Shown here piece by piece: positions 1 through 6,990 of a stretch of DNA of 35,433 bases. Positions within the stretch are counted from its first letter, which is position 1, and each line of letters opens with the position of its first letter. The notes under the pieces were generated by a model, which was not told the DNA's origin, searched no databases, and worked only from the letters and a program-made list of their open reading frames with translations. This DNA is from an uncultured Selenomonadales bacterium (GTDB taxonomy: Bacteria; Bacillota; Negativicutes; Selenomonadales; Selenomonadaceae). The DNA lies in the NCBI GenBank assembly GCA_947165295.1, contig CAMUZU010000023.1:1-35433 (forward strand), given 5' to 3'. The translations under genes and the position numbers were made by a program.

Positions 1-2
1 TG

Positions 3-98
3 CGCGACATGATTAAAAATTCGCCGCTGATGGACGCGTCAGCTTACGTGCTCAACGTGGAAAAAGTTTTCGCGCAAATTTTGCTTGCGGCTCAGTGA
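3..98 (+). CDS. C-terminal end of a GT41/SPINDLY-like glycosyltransferase (5' part outside window)
   Basis: An open frame runs in from the left edge and stops at TGA 96-98. Its 31 visible residues (RDMIKNSPLMDASAYVLNVE followed by KVFAQILLAAQ) match in layout the C-terminal helix of the large GT41-like protein at the right end of the window, where the ends read RAMFVNSAELDPIKYARQLE and RRKFEESPVMNDAIYMGEVE. Family knowledge: such TPR/O-GlcNAc-transferase-like proteins glycosylate proteins or build surface glycans. Only the tail is visible, so the activity of this copy cannot be judged. Its last 80 bases are repeated almost exactly 183 bases downstream. Confidence 0.55.
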   Translation, partial: RDMIKNSPLMDASAYVLNVEKVFAQILLAAQ

Positions 99-293
99 CA
101 AGTCGGAGCTGTCGACGAATACATTTCGCGTGCCGTCATGTTGGCCAACGATTGGGAGTTGTTGACGTTGCTTCGACGGAACTTGCGCGACATGATTAAA
201 AATTCGCCGCTGATGGACGCGTCGGCTTACGTGCTCAACGTGGAAAAAGTTTTCGCGCAAATCCTTGTTGACGTGCGCCCGCGTGTTGTATAA
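99..293 (+). pseudogene. Duplicated 3' tail of the preceding GT41-like gene (remnant)
   Basis: The frame continues in register after the TGA at 96-98 and encodes VDEYISRAVMLANDWELLTL and onward to a TAA at 291-293. It has no start codon, ribosome binding site or catalytic domain. Bases 184-263 repeat bases 1-80 with a single mismatch, so this is a tandem duplication of a gene end. VDEYISRAV corresponds to ADDYIARAV and PDEYVQKAV in the GT41 protein at 33279-35433, which fixes its identity as the family's C-terminal helices. The last residues (VDVRPRVV) differ from the first copy. It is probably untranslated. Confidence 0.6.
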
Positions 294-294
294 T
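265..294 (+). promoter_or_regulatory. Probable sigma-A promoter of the secreted protein gene
   Basis: A perfect TATAAT lies at 289-294, overlapping the stop codon of the duplicated tail. A TTGTTG lies 18 bases upstream at 265-270. The expected transcript starts about 20-25 bases before the ATG at 323. An AT-rich inverted repeat (CCCAAAA/TTTTGGG, 298-312) partly covers the ribosome binding site. Confidence 0.45.
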
Positions 295-322
295 TTCCCC
301 AAAAATTTTGGGAGGCGAAGTC

Positions 323-1168
323 ATGACGAAAAAATTTTTCCTGCTGTGCGTTGCGTTGATTGTCGCGATTCACGGCGCGGCGGCCGCCAAAGACAAAGGC
401 TTGCCCGAAGCCGAACGAATCCAAATTGCGGTTGAAGTTATCGACGGTTCGCGGCACAAAGATTTCAACACGGCGACTCTGCTTGAATATTATCTGGACA
501 GCCGGCTCGTCGACAAAAATCTCGTCAACGTCGTCAACGCCAAACCTTGGGACGAAATGTCCGCCAAAGCCGAAGGTATCGCTGCGGAGAACGTGGGCGC
601 ACTTTTGGTTTTCGACGCGGTTGAAATTCCGCCGCCCGGTGACGTGCCCGCAGACTTCGACGCGCAACATTACCGTGACATCGGAGCAAATTACGTCGTG
701 CGTTGCGAAATTCTTGCGCTCGGTTTGACAAAAGTTGACGACCCGACACTTGCGACAATAACAAGTCTTGTCGGCGGCGGACTTTCTTTCAGTGCTGCCA
801 ACTCCGATTCACGGGACAAAAATATTCGTCGAATTGCCGCGGGCATAAGTCTTATCGGCGGCGCGATAGACATGAAACGTACCGCGCTTAACACCGTCGT
901 TGTCATGCAGTTCGTTGACGTGAACGCGGGCAAAGTTCTTTGGCAACAAAATTTCGTCGGGCGAGGTTTCAAGCACAAAAGTTCCGGCAAGGAATTCGAC
1001 GACATCTGGACGCGTGCGCTTCACGAATCAGTTGAGGACAGCGCGAAGAGAATTTCCAAACGCGTCAACAAATACGTCGACAGAGTCATCATCAAAGGCA
1101 AGAGCGACGACGCTTTCTTGCCGAAAGATTTTTCGTTCAACGGGCTGAGCGCGACAAAATTTTTCTGA
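323..1168 (+). CDS. Secreted CsgG/TolB-like protein of unknown function
   Basis: The 281-residue product starts MTKKFFLLCVALIVAIHGAA, a clear signal peptide with an Ala-rich cleavage region near residue 20. ATG 323 is preferred over the upstream TTG because GGGAGG at 310-315 is well spaced from it. The central part resembles the CsgG/TolB-like fold: a strand reading GANYVVRCEILAL, a glycine-rich loop, then a strand reading NTVVVMQFVDVNAGKVLWQQ. CsgG-like proteins are envelope or secreted proteins that often bind partner assembly factors. The resemblance is from motif layout only. The N-terminal cysteine at residue 8 is too early for a convincing lipobox. The gene has its own promoter and terminator. 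Confidence 0.6.
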   Translation: MTKKFFLLCVALIVAIHGAAAAKDKGLPEAERIQIAVEVIDGSRHKDFNTATLLEYYLDSRLVDKNLVNVVNAKPWDEMSAKAEGIAAENVGALLVFDAVEIPPPGDVPADFDAQHYRDIGANYVVRCEILALGLTKVDDPTLATITSLVGGGLSFSAANSDSRDKNIRRIAAGISLIGGAIDMKRTALNTVVVMQFVDVNAGKVLWQQNFVGRGFKHKSSGKEFDDIWTRALHESVEDSAKRISKRVNKYVDRVIIKGKSDDAFLPKDFSFNGLSATKFF

Positions 1169-1221
1169 ACGAAGTCCGAAGTATTCAACTTGACAAATCT
1201 TCCGACTAATCGGGAGACTTC

Positions 1222-1244
1222 TTCCGACTGTCGGAAATTTTTTT
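1222..1244 (+). terminator. Rho-independent terminator
   Basis: TTCCGA (1222-1227) pairs with TCGGAA (1231-1236) across a 3-base loop and is followed by ATTTTTTT. A weaker CCGA/TCGG hairpin lies just upstream. It separates the secreted-protein gene from the next operon. Confidence 0.65.
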
Positions 1245-1259
1245 GCGGAGGTGATTGAC

Positions 1260-1619
1260 ATGCCGGACGAAAAAGTTTTCGAGTCGACGCGGATAATTTC
1301 CGAGGACGAAGTTCCGCCCGACATTCGCGAAAAGATTCGTCAAATGGAGGCGCGGCATCCAAAATCAATTGCAAACGTCGTCGGCACGATTGACAAGCAA
1401 AACGTCGGCGCGGCAATGTCGGCGTTGCGTCCCAACGTCCTTGAACAGCCCGAAGTCAAGCTCAGCGAACGCGGCTCGGCTCTTGCGGCTCAACTTGTCA
1501 ACGCGGCGAAAGTCGGCGAAGAGAAACGCGCCGAACGAATCCGTTCCAAAGCGAAATCGATTGTCGACAGCGTCAACCGCAACATCAAGCGCGAGGCGGA
1601 CGAAAATGTTCCCGTGTGA
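1260..1619 (+). CDS. Small hydrophilic protein of unknown function
   Basis: The 119-residue product is highly charged, with no signal peptide or membrane segment. The ATG at 1260 sits 7 bases after GGAGG (1247-1251), which is why the upstream GTG at 1251 was not chosen. The C-terminal half (RGSALAAQLVNAAKVGEEKR and onward) looks helical. I do not recognise the family. Its last 14 bases overlap the start of the YkgJ-type gene, so the two are probably translationally coupled. It is the first gene of the run that continues through recT to argF. Confidence 0.6.
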   Translation: MPDEKVFESTRIISEDEVPPDIREKIRQMEARHPKSIANVVGTIDKQNVGAAMSALRPNVLEQPEVKLSERGSALAAQLVNAAKVGEEKRAERIRSKAKSIVDSVNRNIKREADENVPV

Positions 1620-1863
1620 ACGTTGCGGGCAATGCTGTCGACGCGTCGGCGAAACAATCTTCGCACGGCACCTGGCGCGTCCCGACGGCGTTTGCAAACA
1701 TCTGGACGAGTCAACGAACTTGTGCACGATTTACGATTCGCGCCCGTCAATTTGCCGCGTGGACGAGTTTTACGAAAAAAATTTGTCGCACGAAATGAGC
1801 CGCGAAGAATTCTACCGACGCAACAAACAACTGTGCGAAAAGTTTCGTGCCGAACCGCGCTGA
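1606..1863 (+). CDS. YkgJ-family Cys-cluster protein (putative Zn/Fe binding)
   Basis: The 85-residue product starts MFPCERCGQCCRRVGE. It has the CxxCxxCC pattern at residues 4-11 and further cysteines in DGVCKHLDESTNLCTIYDSR and PSICRV, the spacing typical of the YkgJ/UPF0153 metal-binding domain. The start overlaps the previous gene. Substrate and partners are unknown for most of the family. The final codons (LCEKFRAEPR) lie in a stretch that is imperfectly duplicated just downstream. Confidence 0.75.
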   Translation: MFPCERCGQCCRRVGETIFARHLARPDGVCKHLDESTNLCTIYDSRPSICRVDEFYEKNLSHEMSREEFYRRNKQLCEKFRAEPR

Positions 1864-1868
1864 ACTCA

Positions 1869-1942
1869 ACGAACGCTAATCGACGCGCCTTCAAACGACG
1901 TGCAAAAAGTTTCGCGCCGAGCCGCGCTGAAGTCAACAACAT
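1869..1942 (+). repeat. Diverged tandem duplication of the ykgJ-like gene tail
   Basis: The segment around 1900-1940 (GTGCAAAAAGTTTCGCGCCG and onward) repeats 1833-1873 (GTGCGAAAAGTTTCGTGCCG and onward, with the stop codon) at an offset of about 67 bases, with scattered substitutions and a few small indels before it. It lies in the gap before recT and has no start codon of its own. Confidence 0.55.
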
Positions 1943-1962
1943 TTTTTCGGAGGTAACCATTA

Positions 1963-2814
1963 ATGAAAACCACTCAAGACGAACCGACACTGCAAGACAT
2001 TTTGAACCGAGCGAAGGTCAAGCAACGTTTCGAGGAACTGCTTGACCGTTCCGCGCCGTCGTTCATTTCGTCGATTTTGACGATTGTTCGCGGGAACCCG
2101 AAATTGCAGGCGTGTTCGCCGAATTCGATTTTGGCGGCCGCAGGAATCGCCGCCGCGCTGAAACTGCCGATCAATCCGAGTTTGGGCTTCGCGTTCCTTG
2201 TGCCGTACAAAGGTCAAGCTACGTTCCAAATCGGCGCGAAAGGTTTCATTCAGCTGGCAATGCGCAGCGGGCAATATCGCACGCTCAATTCCGGTGCCGT
2301 TCGCGAAGGTCAAATTGCCGACATCGACTTTGAAACGGGCGAAGTCATTCGCGGCGAAAAAATTTCCGACGAGATTGTCGGTTACATTGCGTACATGGAA
2401 TTGCTTAACGGCTTCAAGAAGTCGCTGTACATGACGGTTGATGAACTGCTTGCCCACGCCGAAAAATATTCGCAGAGTTACGCTTACGACCTTAAATCGG
2501 GCAGAAAGTCTTCCGTCTGGTCAACGAACTTCGACGCAATGGCGAAAAAGACCGTGCTTAAACGTCTGCTGAATAACTTCGGCATAATTTCAATCGACCA
2601 GCAGAGCGCGGACTTGGCGACGGCTTTGCAGGCGGATCAGGCGGTCATAACCGACGACGGCTATCGCTACATCGACAACGAACGCGGCGAAGAAAAAATC
2701 GTTCCGTTCAACGACGTGCTCGGTTTGCCCAACCCCGACGACGACAGCGACGACGACGACAAGCCCGACAGCCCCGACGACGACATCGACAACACGGAGG
2801 ACAAACATGATTGA
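1963..2814 (+). CDS. recT: RecT family single-strand annealing recombinase
   Basis: The 283-residue product matches RecT in length and core motifs: ACSPNSILAAAGIAAALKLP (about residues 47-66), LGFAFLVPYKGQATFQIGAK (about 70-90) and MAKKTVLKRLLNNFG near residue 200. RecT anneals complementary single strands during phage-type recombination, usually beside a RecE or other exonuclease gene. The C-terminal 35 residues are a strongly acidic Asp-rich tail. The ATG follows GGAGG at 1949-1953. No exonuclease, SSB or other phage gene is visible nearby, so this is an isolated copy. Its stop overlaps the argB start by 8 bases, coupling the two. Confidence 0.9.
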   Translation: MKTTQDEPTLQDILNRAKVKQRFEELLDRSAPSFISSILTIVRGNPKLQACSPNSILAAAGIAAALKLPINPSLGFAFLVPYKGQATFQIGAKGFIQLAMRSGQYRTLNSGAVREGQIADIDFETGEVIRGEKISDEIVGYIAYMELLNGFKKSLYMTVDELLAHAEKYSQSYAYDLKSGRKSSVWSTNFDAMAKKTVLKRLLNNFGIISIDQQSADLATALQADQAVITDDGYRYIDNERGEEKIVPFNDVLGLPNPDDDSDDDDKPDSPDDDIDNTEDKHD

Positions 2815-3946
2815 CCAAACCATTCAACGCGAACTTGCGGCTTCGTTGCTGAAAAATTTTTTGCCCGCCGAAATGCACGCGGAAGTTTTAAAGTCGCTCG
2901 ACGTGTCCGACAAAGAAATTCCCGCCGACATACAACGCGCCTTCGCAACGGAACTGCTCAAGAAAATTTTGCCCGCCGACATGCACGACGAAGTTTTAAA
3001 GTCATTCGACGCCGAAACTTACAAGCCCGAAACTTCAGCCGACGAAACTTCCGCGACGAAAAATTTCACCGTTTCCGACAGAGCTTCCGTGCTCGTTGAG
3101 GCACTGCCTTACATTCAGGAATTCCACGGCAAGACGATTGTCATCAAATACGGCGGCAACGCAATGGTCAACGACGCGCTGAAAGCTTCCGTCATGCAGG
3201 ACGTCGCGCTCATGAAGTTTGTCGGCATTAACGTCGTCATTGTCCACGGCGGCGGCCCCGAAATTACGGGCTTCCTTAAAAAGCTCGGCAAGGAAACTTC
3301 CTTCGTCAGCGGACTGCGCGTCACCGACGAAGAAACCGTTGAAATTGCGGAGATGGTTCTCGACGGCAAGATCAATTCCGAAATTGTCACGCTGTTGAAT
3401 CGTCGCGGACTTCGTGCCGTCGGTTTGAGCGGCAAGGACGCCGACTTGATTCAGGCGGAAAAGAAGTTGGCGACGGTGTACGACGGCGGCGAGAAAACCA
3501 AAGTCGATATCGGCTACGTCGGCAAGGCGAAGCGCGTCAACATCCAAATCGTCAACGACTTGCTCGGTCAAGGTTATGTGCCCGTCATTGCACCTATCGG
3601 CGTCGGCGAAGACGGCGAAAGCTACAACATCAATGCCGATTACGTCGCGGCGGACATTGCGGGCGCACTTCACGCGGAAAAACTTTTGCTCTTGACCGAC
3701 ACCGAAGGCGTCTACAAAAATTTCGCGGACAAGCAAAGTTTCATTTCGACGCTTAAAGCGGACGAAGCGCGCACGTTCATAAAAGACGGCACAATCAGCG
3801 GCGGCATGATTCCGAAAGTCGAAGCGTGTTTGCGGGCGATTGACGCGGGCACGAACAAAGCTTACATCATCGACGGGCGACTTGAGCACTCGATTATCTT
3901 GGAGCTGTTCACTGCGGCGGGGCTCGGCACGGAAGTTTGTCCTTAA
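2807..3946 (+). CDS. argB: N-acetylglutamate kinase with duplicated N-terminal extension
   Basis: The enzyme phosphorylates N-acetyl-L-glutamate, the second step of ornithine/arginine synthesis. The kinase part (about residues 87-379, the usual family length) shows IKYGGNAM (113-120), VHGGGPEI (146-153) and GTISGGMIPKVEA near the C-terminus. The first 86 residues are not part of normal ArgB. They contain a unit (QRELAASLLKNFLPAEMHAE and onward, residues 7-32) repeated 36 residues later (QRAFATELLKKILPADMHDE and onward, 43-68), with high nucleotide identity too. No ATG, GTG or TTG with a ribosome binding site exists at the canonical start, so the extension appears to be translated as part of the enzyme. 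The start overlaps the recT stop. Confidence 0.93.
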   Translation: MIDQTIQRELAASLLKNFLPAEMHAEVLKSLDVSDKEIPADIQRAFATELLKKILPADMHDEVLKSFDAETYKPETSADETSATKNFTVSDRASVLVEALPYIQEFHGKTIVIKYGGNAMVNDALKASVMQDVALMKFVGINVVIVHGGGPEITGFLKKLGKETSFVSGLRVTDEETVEIAEMVLDGKINSEIVTLLNRRGLRAVGLSGKDADLIQAEKKLATVYDGGEKTKVDIGYVGKAKRVNIQIVNDLLGQGYVPVIAPIGVGEDGESYNINADYVAADIAGALHAEKLLLLTDTEGVYKNFADKQSFISTLKADEARTFIKDGTISGGMIPKVEACLRAIDAGTNKAYIIDGRLEHSIILELFTAAGLGTEVCP

Positions 3947-3961
3947 ACGGAGGCGATTGCT

Positions 3962-4825
3962 TTGATTCTCGAAGAGAACGTTTTAATTGCGGATTTCGTC
4001 AAGGAAATTTTTCGTGCGACTTACGGCGTTGAAGACGACGAACTTTATCGCAGTGACGAACTGCGCGAGACGATTCGCGGCGCGGTTAAATCGTTGCGGA
4101 CGTCTTATCAAAACAATGTCTACGTCACGGATTACGGCGCGGAAGAAAATCGCAAGGCGTACATGATTGCCTACTACCCGTACTATATTGAGCCTGCCCG
4201 CTACGTCGTGGAAAATTTCGTTGCGCCGCAAATTTCGCCGCGTGAGATTATCAAAGCAAATTTTTTCGCAAGCGGTCCGTGTCCCGAACTGTTGGGCACC
4301 GTCGCTGCCCTGAAGAAAATGGAGCGTTGCATTCAAGTAGACGTTCAAACTTACGACCCTCAGCCGGGCTGGTTTCCGTATCAACAGATGACTTTCAAGC
4401 TTGCCGAAAAGTTATTGAAAGTTTCCGCGCCCGCCGTTATTCTTGCTCATGCGGAAGGGCGTATCGAGACGGATATTTTTTTCATGCAAAATTACTTGAG
4501 CCACATGCCGTGTCAAAATGCCGATAAGTTTATTGAAGATTTTTCTGCCGTCGCGGCGCGAACGAATTCCAAAACTTTTTTCGTGTTCGTCGACTTGAAT
4601 TACGGCTCGACGGCAATGGTCTTTCGCAGGCTCGTTGACGAAAATTTTTTACGGGCAAACGGCTTGGAAAAAATTGCGGCGCACATTCCCGACTACGGCG
4701 AACCGTTTATGATTCGCTACGGCGACACGACGCAAGCTCTGCGTGACAACATCTTCACGGACGACGACGGCTTGATTCAAAAGAAATGCACAAAGTTTTA
4801 TTTCGTTGCCCTGAAGAAAATTTGA
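3962..4825 (+). CDS. Putative SAM-dependent methyltransferase-like protein
   Basis: The 287-residue protein starts with TTG at 3962, 8 bases after GGAGG (3949-3953) and 15 bases after argB. KANFFASGPCPELLGTVAAL (about residues 99-118) is placed like a glycine-containing SAM-binding motif after a helical N-terminal region, and a following IQVDVQTYDPQP resembles the acidic second strand. FFVFVDLNYGSTAMVF is a later strand/helix pair. The motifs are weak, so the methyltransferase call is tentative and the substrate unknown. It has no signal peptide or membrane segment. It lies within the argB-argD-argF run but has no obvious role in arginine synthesis. Confidence 0.5.
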   Translation: MILEENVLIADFVKEIFRATYGVEDDELYRSDELRETIRGAVKSLRTSYQNNVYVTDYGAEENRKAYMIAYYPYYIEPARYVVENFVAPQISPREIIKANFFASGPCPELLGTVAALKKMERCIQVDVQTYDPQPGWFPYQQMTFKLAEKLLKVSAPAVILAHAEGRIETDIFFMQNYLSHMPCQNADKFIEDFSAVAARTNSKTFFVFVDLNYGSTAMVFRRLVDENFLRANGLEKIAAHIPDYGEPFMIRYGDTTQALRDNIFTDDDGLIQKKCTKFYFVALKKI

Positions 4826-4837
4826 CGGAGTGATTCG

Positions 4838-5779
4838 ATGATTATCAGCGCAAGCCGCCGCACGGACATTCCCGCGCTTTACGGCGAGTGGTTTTTCAAT
4901 CGGATTCGCGCAGGTTTTGTCGACGTGGTCAACCCGTTCAACCTTAAGCAAGTCAGCCGCGTGTCGCTCAGCCCCAAAGTTGTCGACTGCATTGTTTTTT
5001 GGACGAAGAACGCCGCGCCGATTATTGACCGCCTCGACGAACTCAAGGCGTACAAGTTTTACTTCCAGTTCACGGTGACGCCTTACGAAGCCGACGTTGA
5101 GCCGGGACTTTTGCGCAATCAAAGCAAGTCGGACATAATCCGCACGTTTCGGCGGCTGTCGGAGAAAATCGGGCGCGACAAAGTTGTATGGCGTTACGAC
5201 CCGATTCTGTTGAGCCGCAAGCACTCGATTGATTGGCACTTCGACCAATTCGCCTACCTTGCCGACAAGCTCGCGCCGTATACGAACCGTTGCGTCATAA
5301 GTTTTCTCGACCTGTACGCAAAGACGAAGCACAACACTCAGCCGCTTGGAATTCGCGACATTTCCGTCGACGAAATGAAACTTTTGGCGCAAGGCATTTC
5401 GCAAATTGCGGCGGGCAAGATCGAAGTTCAAAGCTGTTCGGAGCAAATTGACCTTGACGAATTCGGCATAAGTCACGGCGCGTGCATTGACCGCGAAATT
5501 GTCGAACACGTTATCGGCGCGAAAATCGACGTCGCCAAAGATAAAACTCAGCGGCTCGAATGCGGTTGCATGTCAAGCGTCGACATCGGGCAATATGACA
5601 CGTGTACGCACCTTTGCGCTTACTGTTACGCGAACTTTCGCCCGCAACTTGCCGCCGCGAATTTCAACCGCCACAATCCCGAAGCGACGTCGCTGTTCGG
5701 CGAAATTCGTCCCGACGCCAAAGTCACCGAACGCAAGATGATGCCGCTTAAAATTGTCACGCAACCAACTTTGTTTTAA
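4838..5779 (+). CDS. DUF1848 family protein with C-terminal cysteine cluster
   Basis: The 313-residue protein starts MIISASRRTDIPALYGEWFF, the hallmark of DUF1848, and contains VVWRYDPILLS and a C-terminal cluster CGCMSSVDIGQYDTCTHLCA YCYAN (about residues 264-290). The CxxxCxYCYAN part resembles an iron-sulfur or radical-SAM-like cluster, though here it lies at the C-terminus. The biochemical function of the family is not established as far as I know. Start and spacing are clear (GGAG, 12 bases after the previous gene). It is in the middle of the arg operon. Confidence 0.85.
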   Translation: MIISASRRTDIPALYGEWFFNRIRAGFVDVVNPFNLKQVSRVSLSPKVVDCIVFWTKNAAPIIDRLDELKAYKFYFQFTVTPYEADVEPGLLRNQSKSDIIRTFRRLSEKIGRDKVVWRYDPILLSRKHSIDWHFDQFAYLADKLAPYTNRCVISFLDLYAKTKHNTQPLGIRDISVDEMKLLAQGISQIAAGKIEVQSCSEQIDLDEFGISHGACIDREIVEHVIGAKIDVAKDKTQRLECGCMSSVDIGQYDTCTHLCAYCYANFRPQLAAANFNRHNPEATSLFGEIRPDAKVTERKMMPLKIVTQPTLF

Positions 5780-5791
5780 GGAGTGATTCTG

Positions 5792-6988
5792 TTGACCGAA
5801 GAAAAAATTTTTGAACGCGACGACAACAATTATCTGCCTGTGTTCAAGCGTTACAAAATCGTTTTGGAGCGCGGCGACGGCGTTTATCTTTACGACGTGA
5901 ACGGCAAGCGTTACCTGGACTTTCTGTCGGGCATTGCCGTCAACGTCCTGGGGCACAATTATCAGCCGCTCGTCGAAGCCATTGCGAATCAGGCGCGCAA
6001 AGTCATTCACGTGAGCAACCTTTATTACACGCAACCGCAGGCGACGGCAGCCGAAAAACTCGTGCGCTTGAGCGGGCTTGACCGTGCGTTTTTCGCAAAC
6101 TCCGGCGCGGAGGCCAACGAAGGCGCAATTAAAATCGCCCGCAAGTTCGCAAAAAAGTTTTCGCCCGACAAGACGCAAATTATCAGCGCGTGGGACAGCT
6201 TTCACGGTCGGACGCTCGCGACGTTGACTGCGACGGGGCAGCCGAAATATCACAAAGGTTTTGAGCCGTTGCCCGCCGATTTCGATTACGTGCACTTCAA
6301 CGACATCGACGAACTTGCCGAAAAAATCTCCGACAAAACTTGCGCGGTCATGCTCGAAACGATTCAAGGCGAAGGCGGCGTTTATCCTCCGCGTGAAGGT
6401 TACCTGCAAAAAGTTCGTGAGCTGTGCGACAAACATCACGCGCTGTTGATTCTCGACGAAATTCAGTCGGGCATCGGTCGCAGCGGAAAATTTTTCGCGT
6501 ATGAGAAATACGGCGTCAAACCCGACATCGTCACGCTTGCCAAAGGTCTTGCGGGCGGCGTGCCGATTGGCGCGTTTTGCGTCACCGAGGAAGTCGCGCA
6601 GGCTTTCCACGCGGGCGATCACGGAACGACTTTCGGCGGCAACCCGTTGGCTTGTGCGGCGGCGAACGTCGTACTTGACACCGTGCCCGACGAAAAATTT
6701 TTGTCGCACGTCGAAGAGGTCGGCAATTACTTCAAGTCGCGGCTGATTGAGTTGCAGAAGAAATATCCCGAACAAATTTCCGAAGTTCGCGGCGAAGGTC
6801 TGATTCTTGGCGCACAACTCGACAAGCCGAAGCGTTCGGGCGTCGAAATTGTCAACGAATGCATGAAGCGCGGCGCGATTATCAATTGCACGGTCGGCAC
6901 GGTTTTAAGATTTATTCCGCCGCTGATTATCACGAATGAACACGTCGACGAACTGATTCAAATTCTGGACGGCGTGCTTGGAGGCTGA
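5792..6988 (+). CDS. argD: Acetylornithine aminotransferase
   Basis: This class III PLP aminotransferase converts N-acetylglutamate semialdehyde to N-acetylornithine using glutamate. The 398-residue length is typical. Visible motifs are YLDFLSGIAVNVLGH near the N-terminus, FFANSGAEANEGAIKIARKF, SFHGRT, ILDEIQSGIGR, and LAKGLAGGVPIGAF with the PLP lysine at about residue 251, followed by HGTTFGGNPLACAAA. TTG at 5792 was chosen because AAGGAG (5778-5783) sits 8 bases before it. It is 12 bases after the DUF1848 gene and 2 bases before the glycosyltransferase gene. Confidence 0.93.
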   Translation: MTEEKIFERDDNNYLPVFKRYKIVLERGDGVYLYDVNGKRYLDFLSGIAVNVLGHNYQPLVEAIANQARKVIHVSNLYYTQPQATAAEKLVRLSGLDRAFFANSGAEANEGAIKIARKFAKKFSPDKTQIISAWDSFHGRTLATLTATGQPKYHKGFEPLPADFDYVHFNDIDELAEKISDKTCAVMLETIQGEGGVYPPREGYLQKVRELCDKHHALLILDEIQSGIGRSGKFFAYEKYGVKPDIVTLAKGLAGGVPIGAFCVTEEVAQAFHAGDHGTTFGGNPLACAAANVVLDTVPDEKFLSHVEEVGNYFKSRLIELQKKYPEQISEVRGEGLILGAQLDKPKRSGVEIVNECMKRGAIINCTVGTVLRFIPPLIITNEHVDELIQILDGVLGG

Positions 6989-6990
6989 AC

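Noticed and set aside
1190-1218. Promoter for the recT-arg operon at TTGACA 1190-1195
   Set aside because: No -10 box at the right spacing (GGAGAC instead), and a terminator lies between it and the gene.
1369-1605. Longer N-terminus for the YkgJ-type protein
   Set aside because: It would overlap nearly all of the preceding gene, while ATG 1606 gives the normal cysteine-motif start.
5573-6817. A 414-codon frame antisense to argD, and similar long frames opposite argB and the ABC-F-like gene
   Set aside because: They lie wholly within well-supported genes on the other strand, have no ribosome binding site and encode low-complexity Phe/Val/Arg-rich sequence. They follow from the codon bias.
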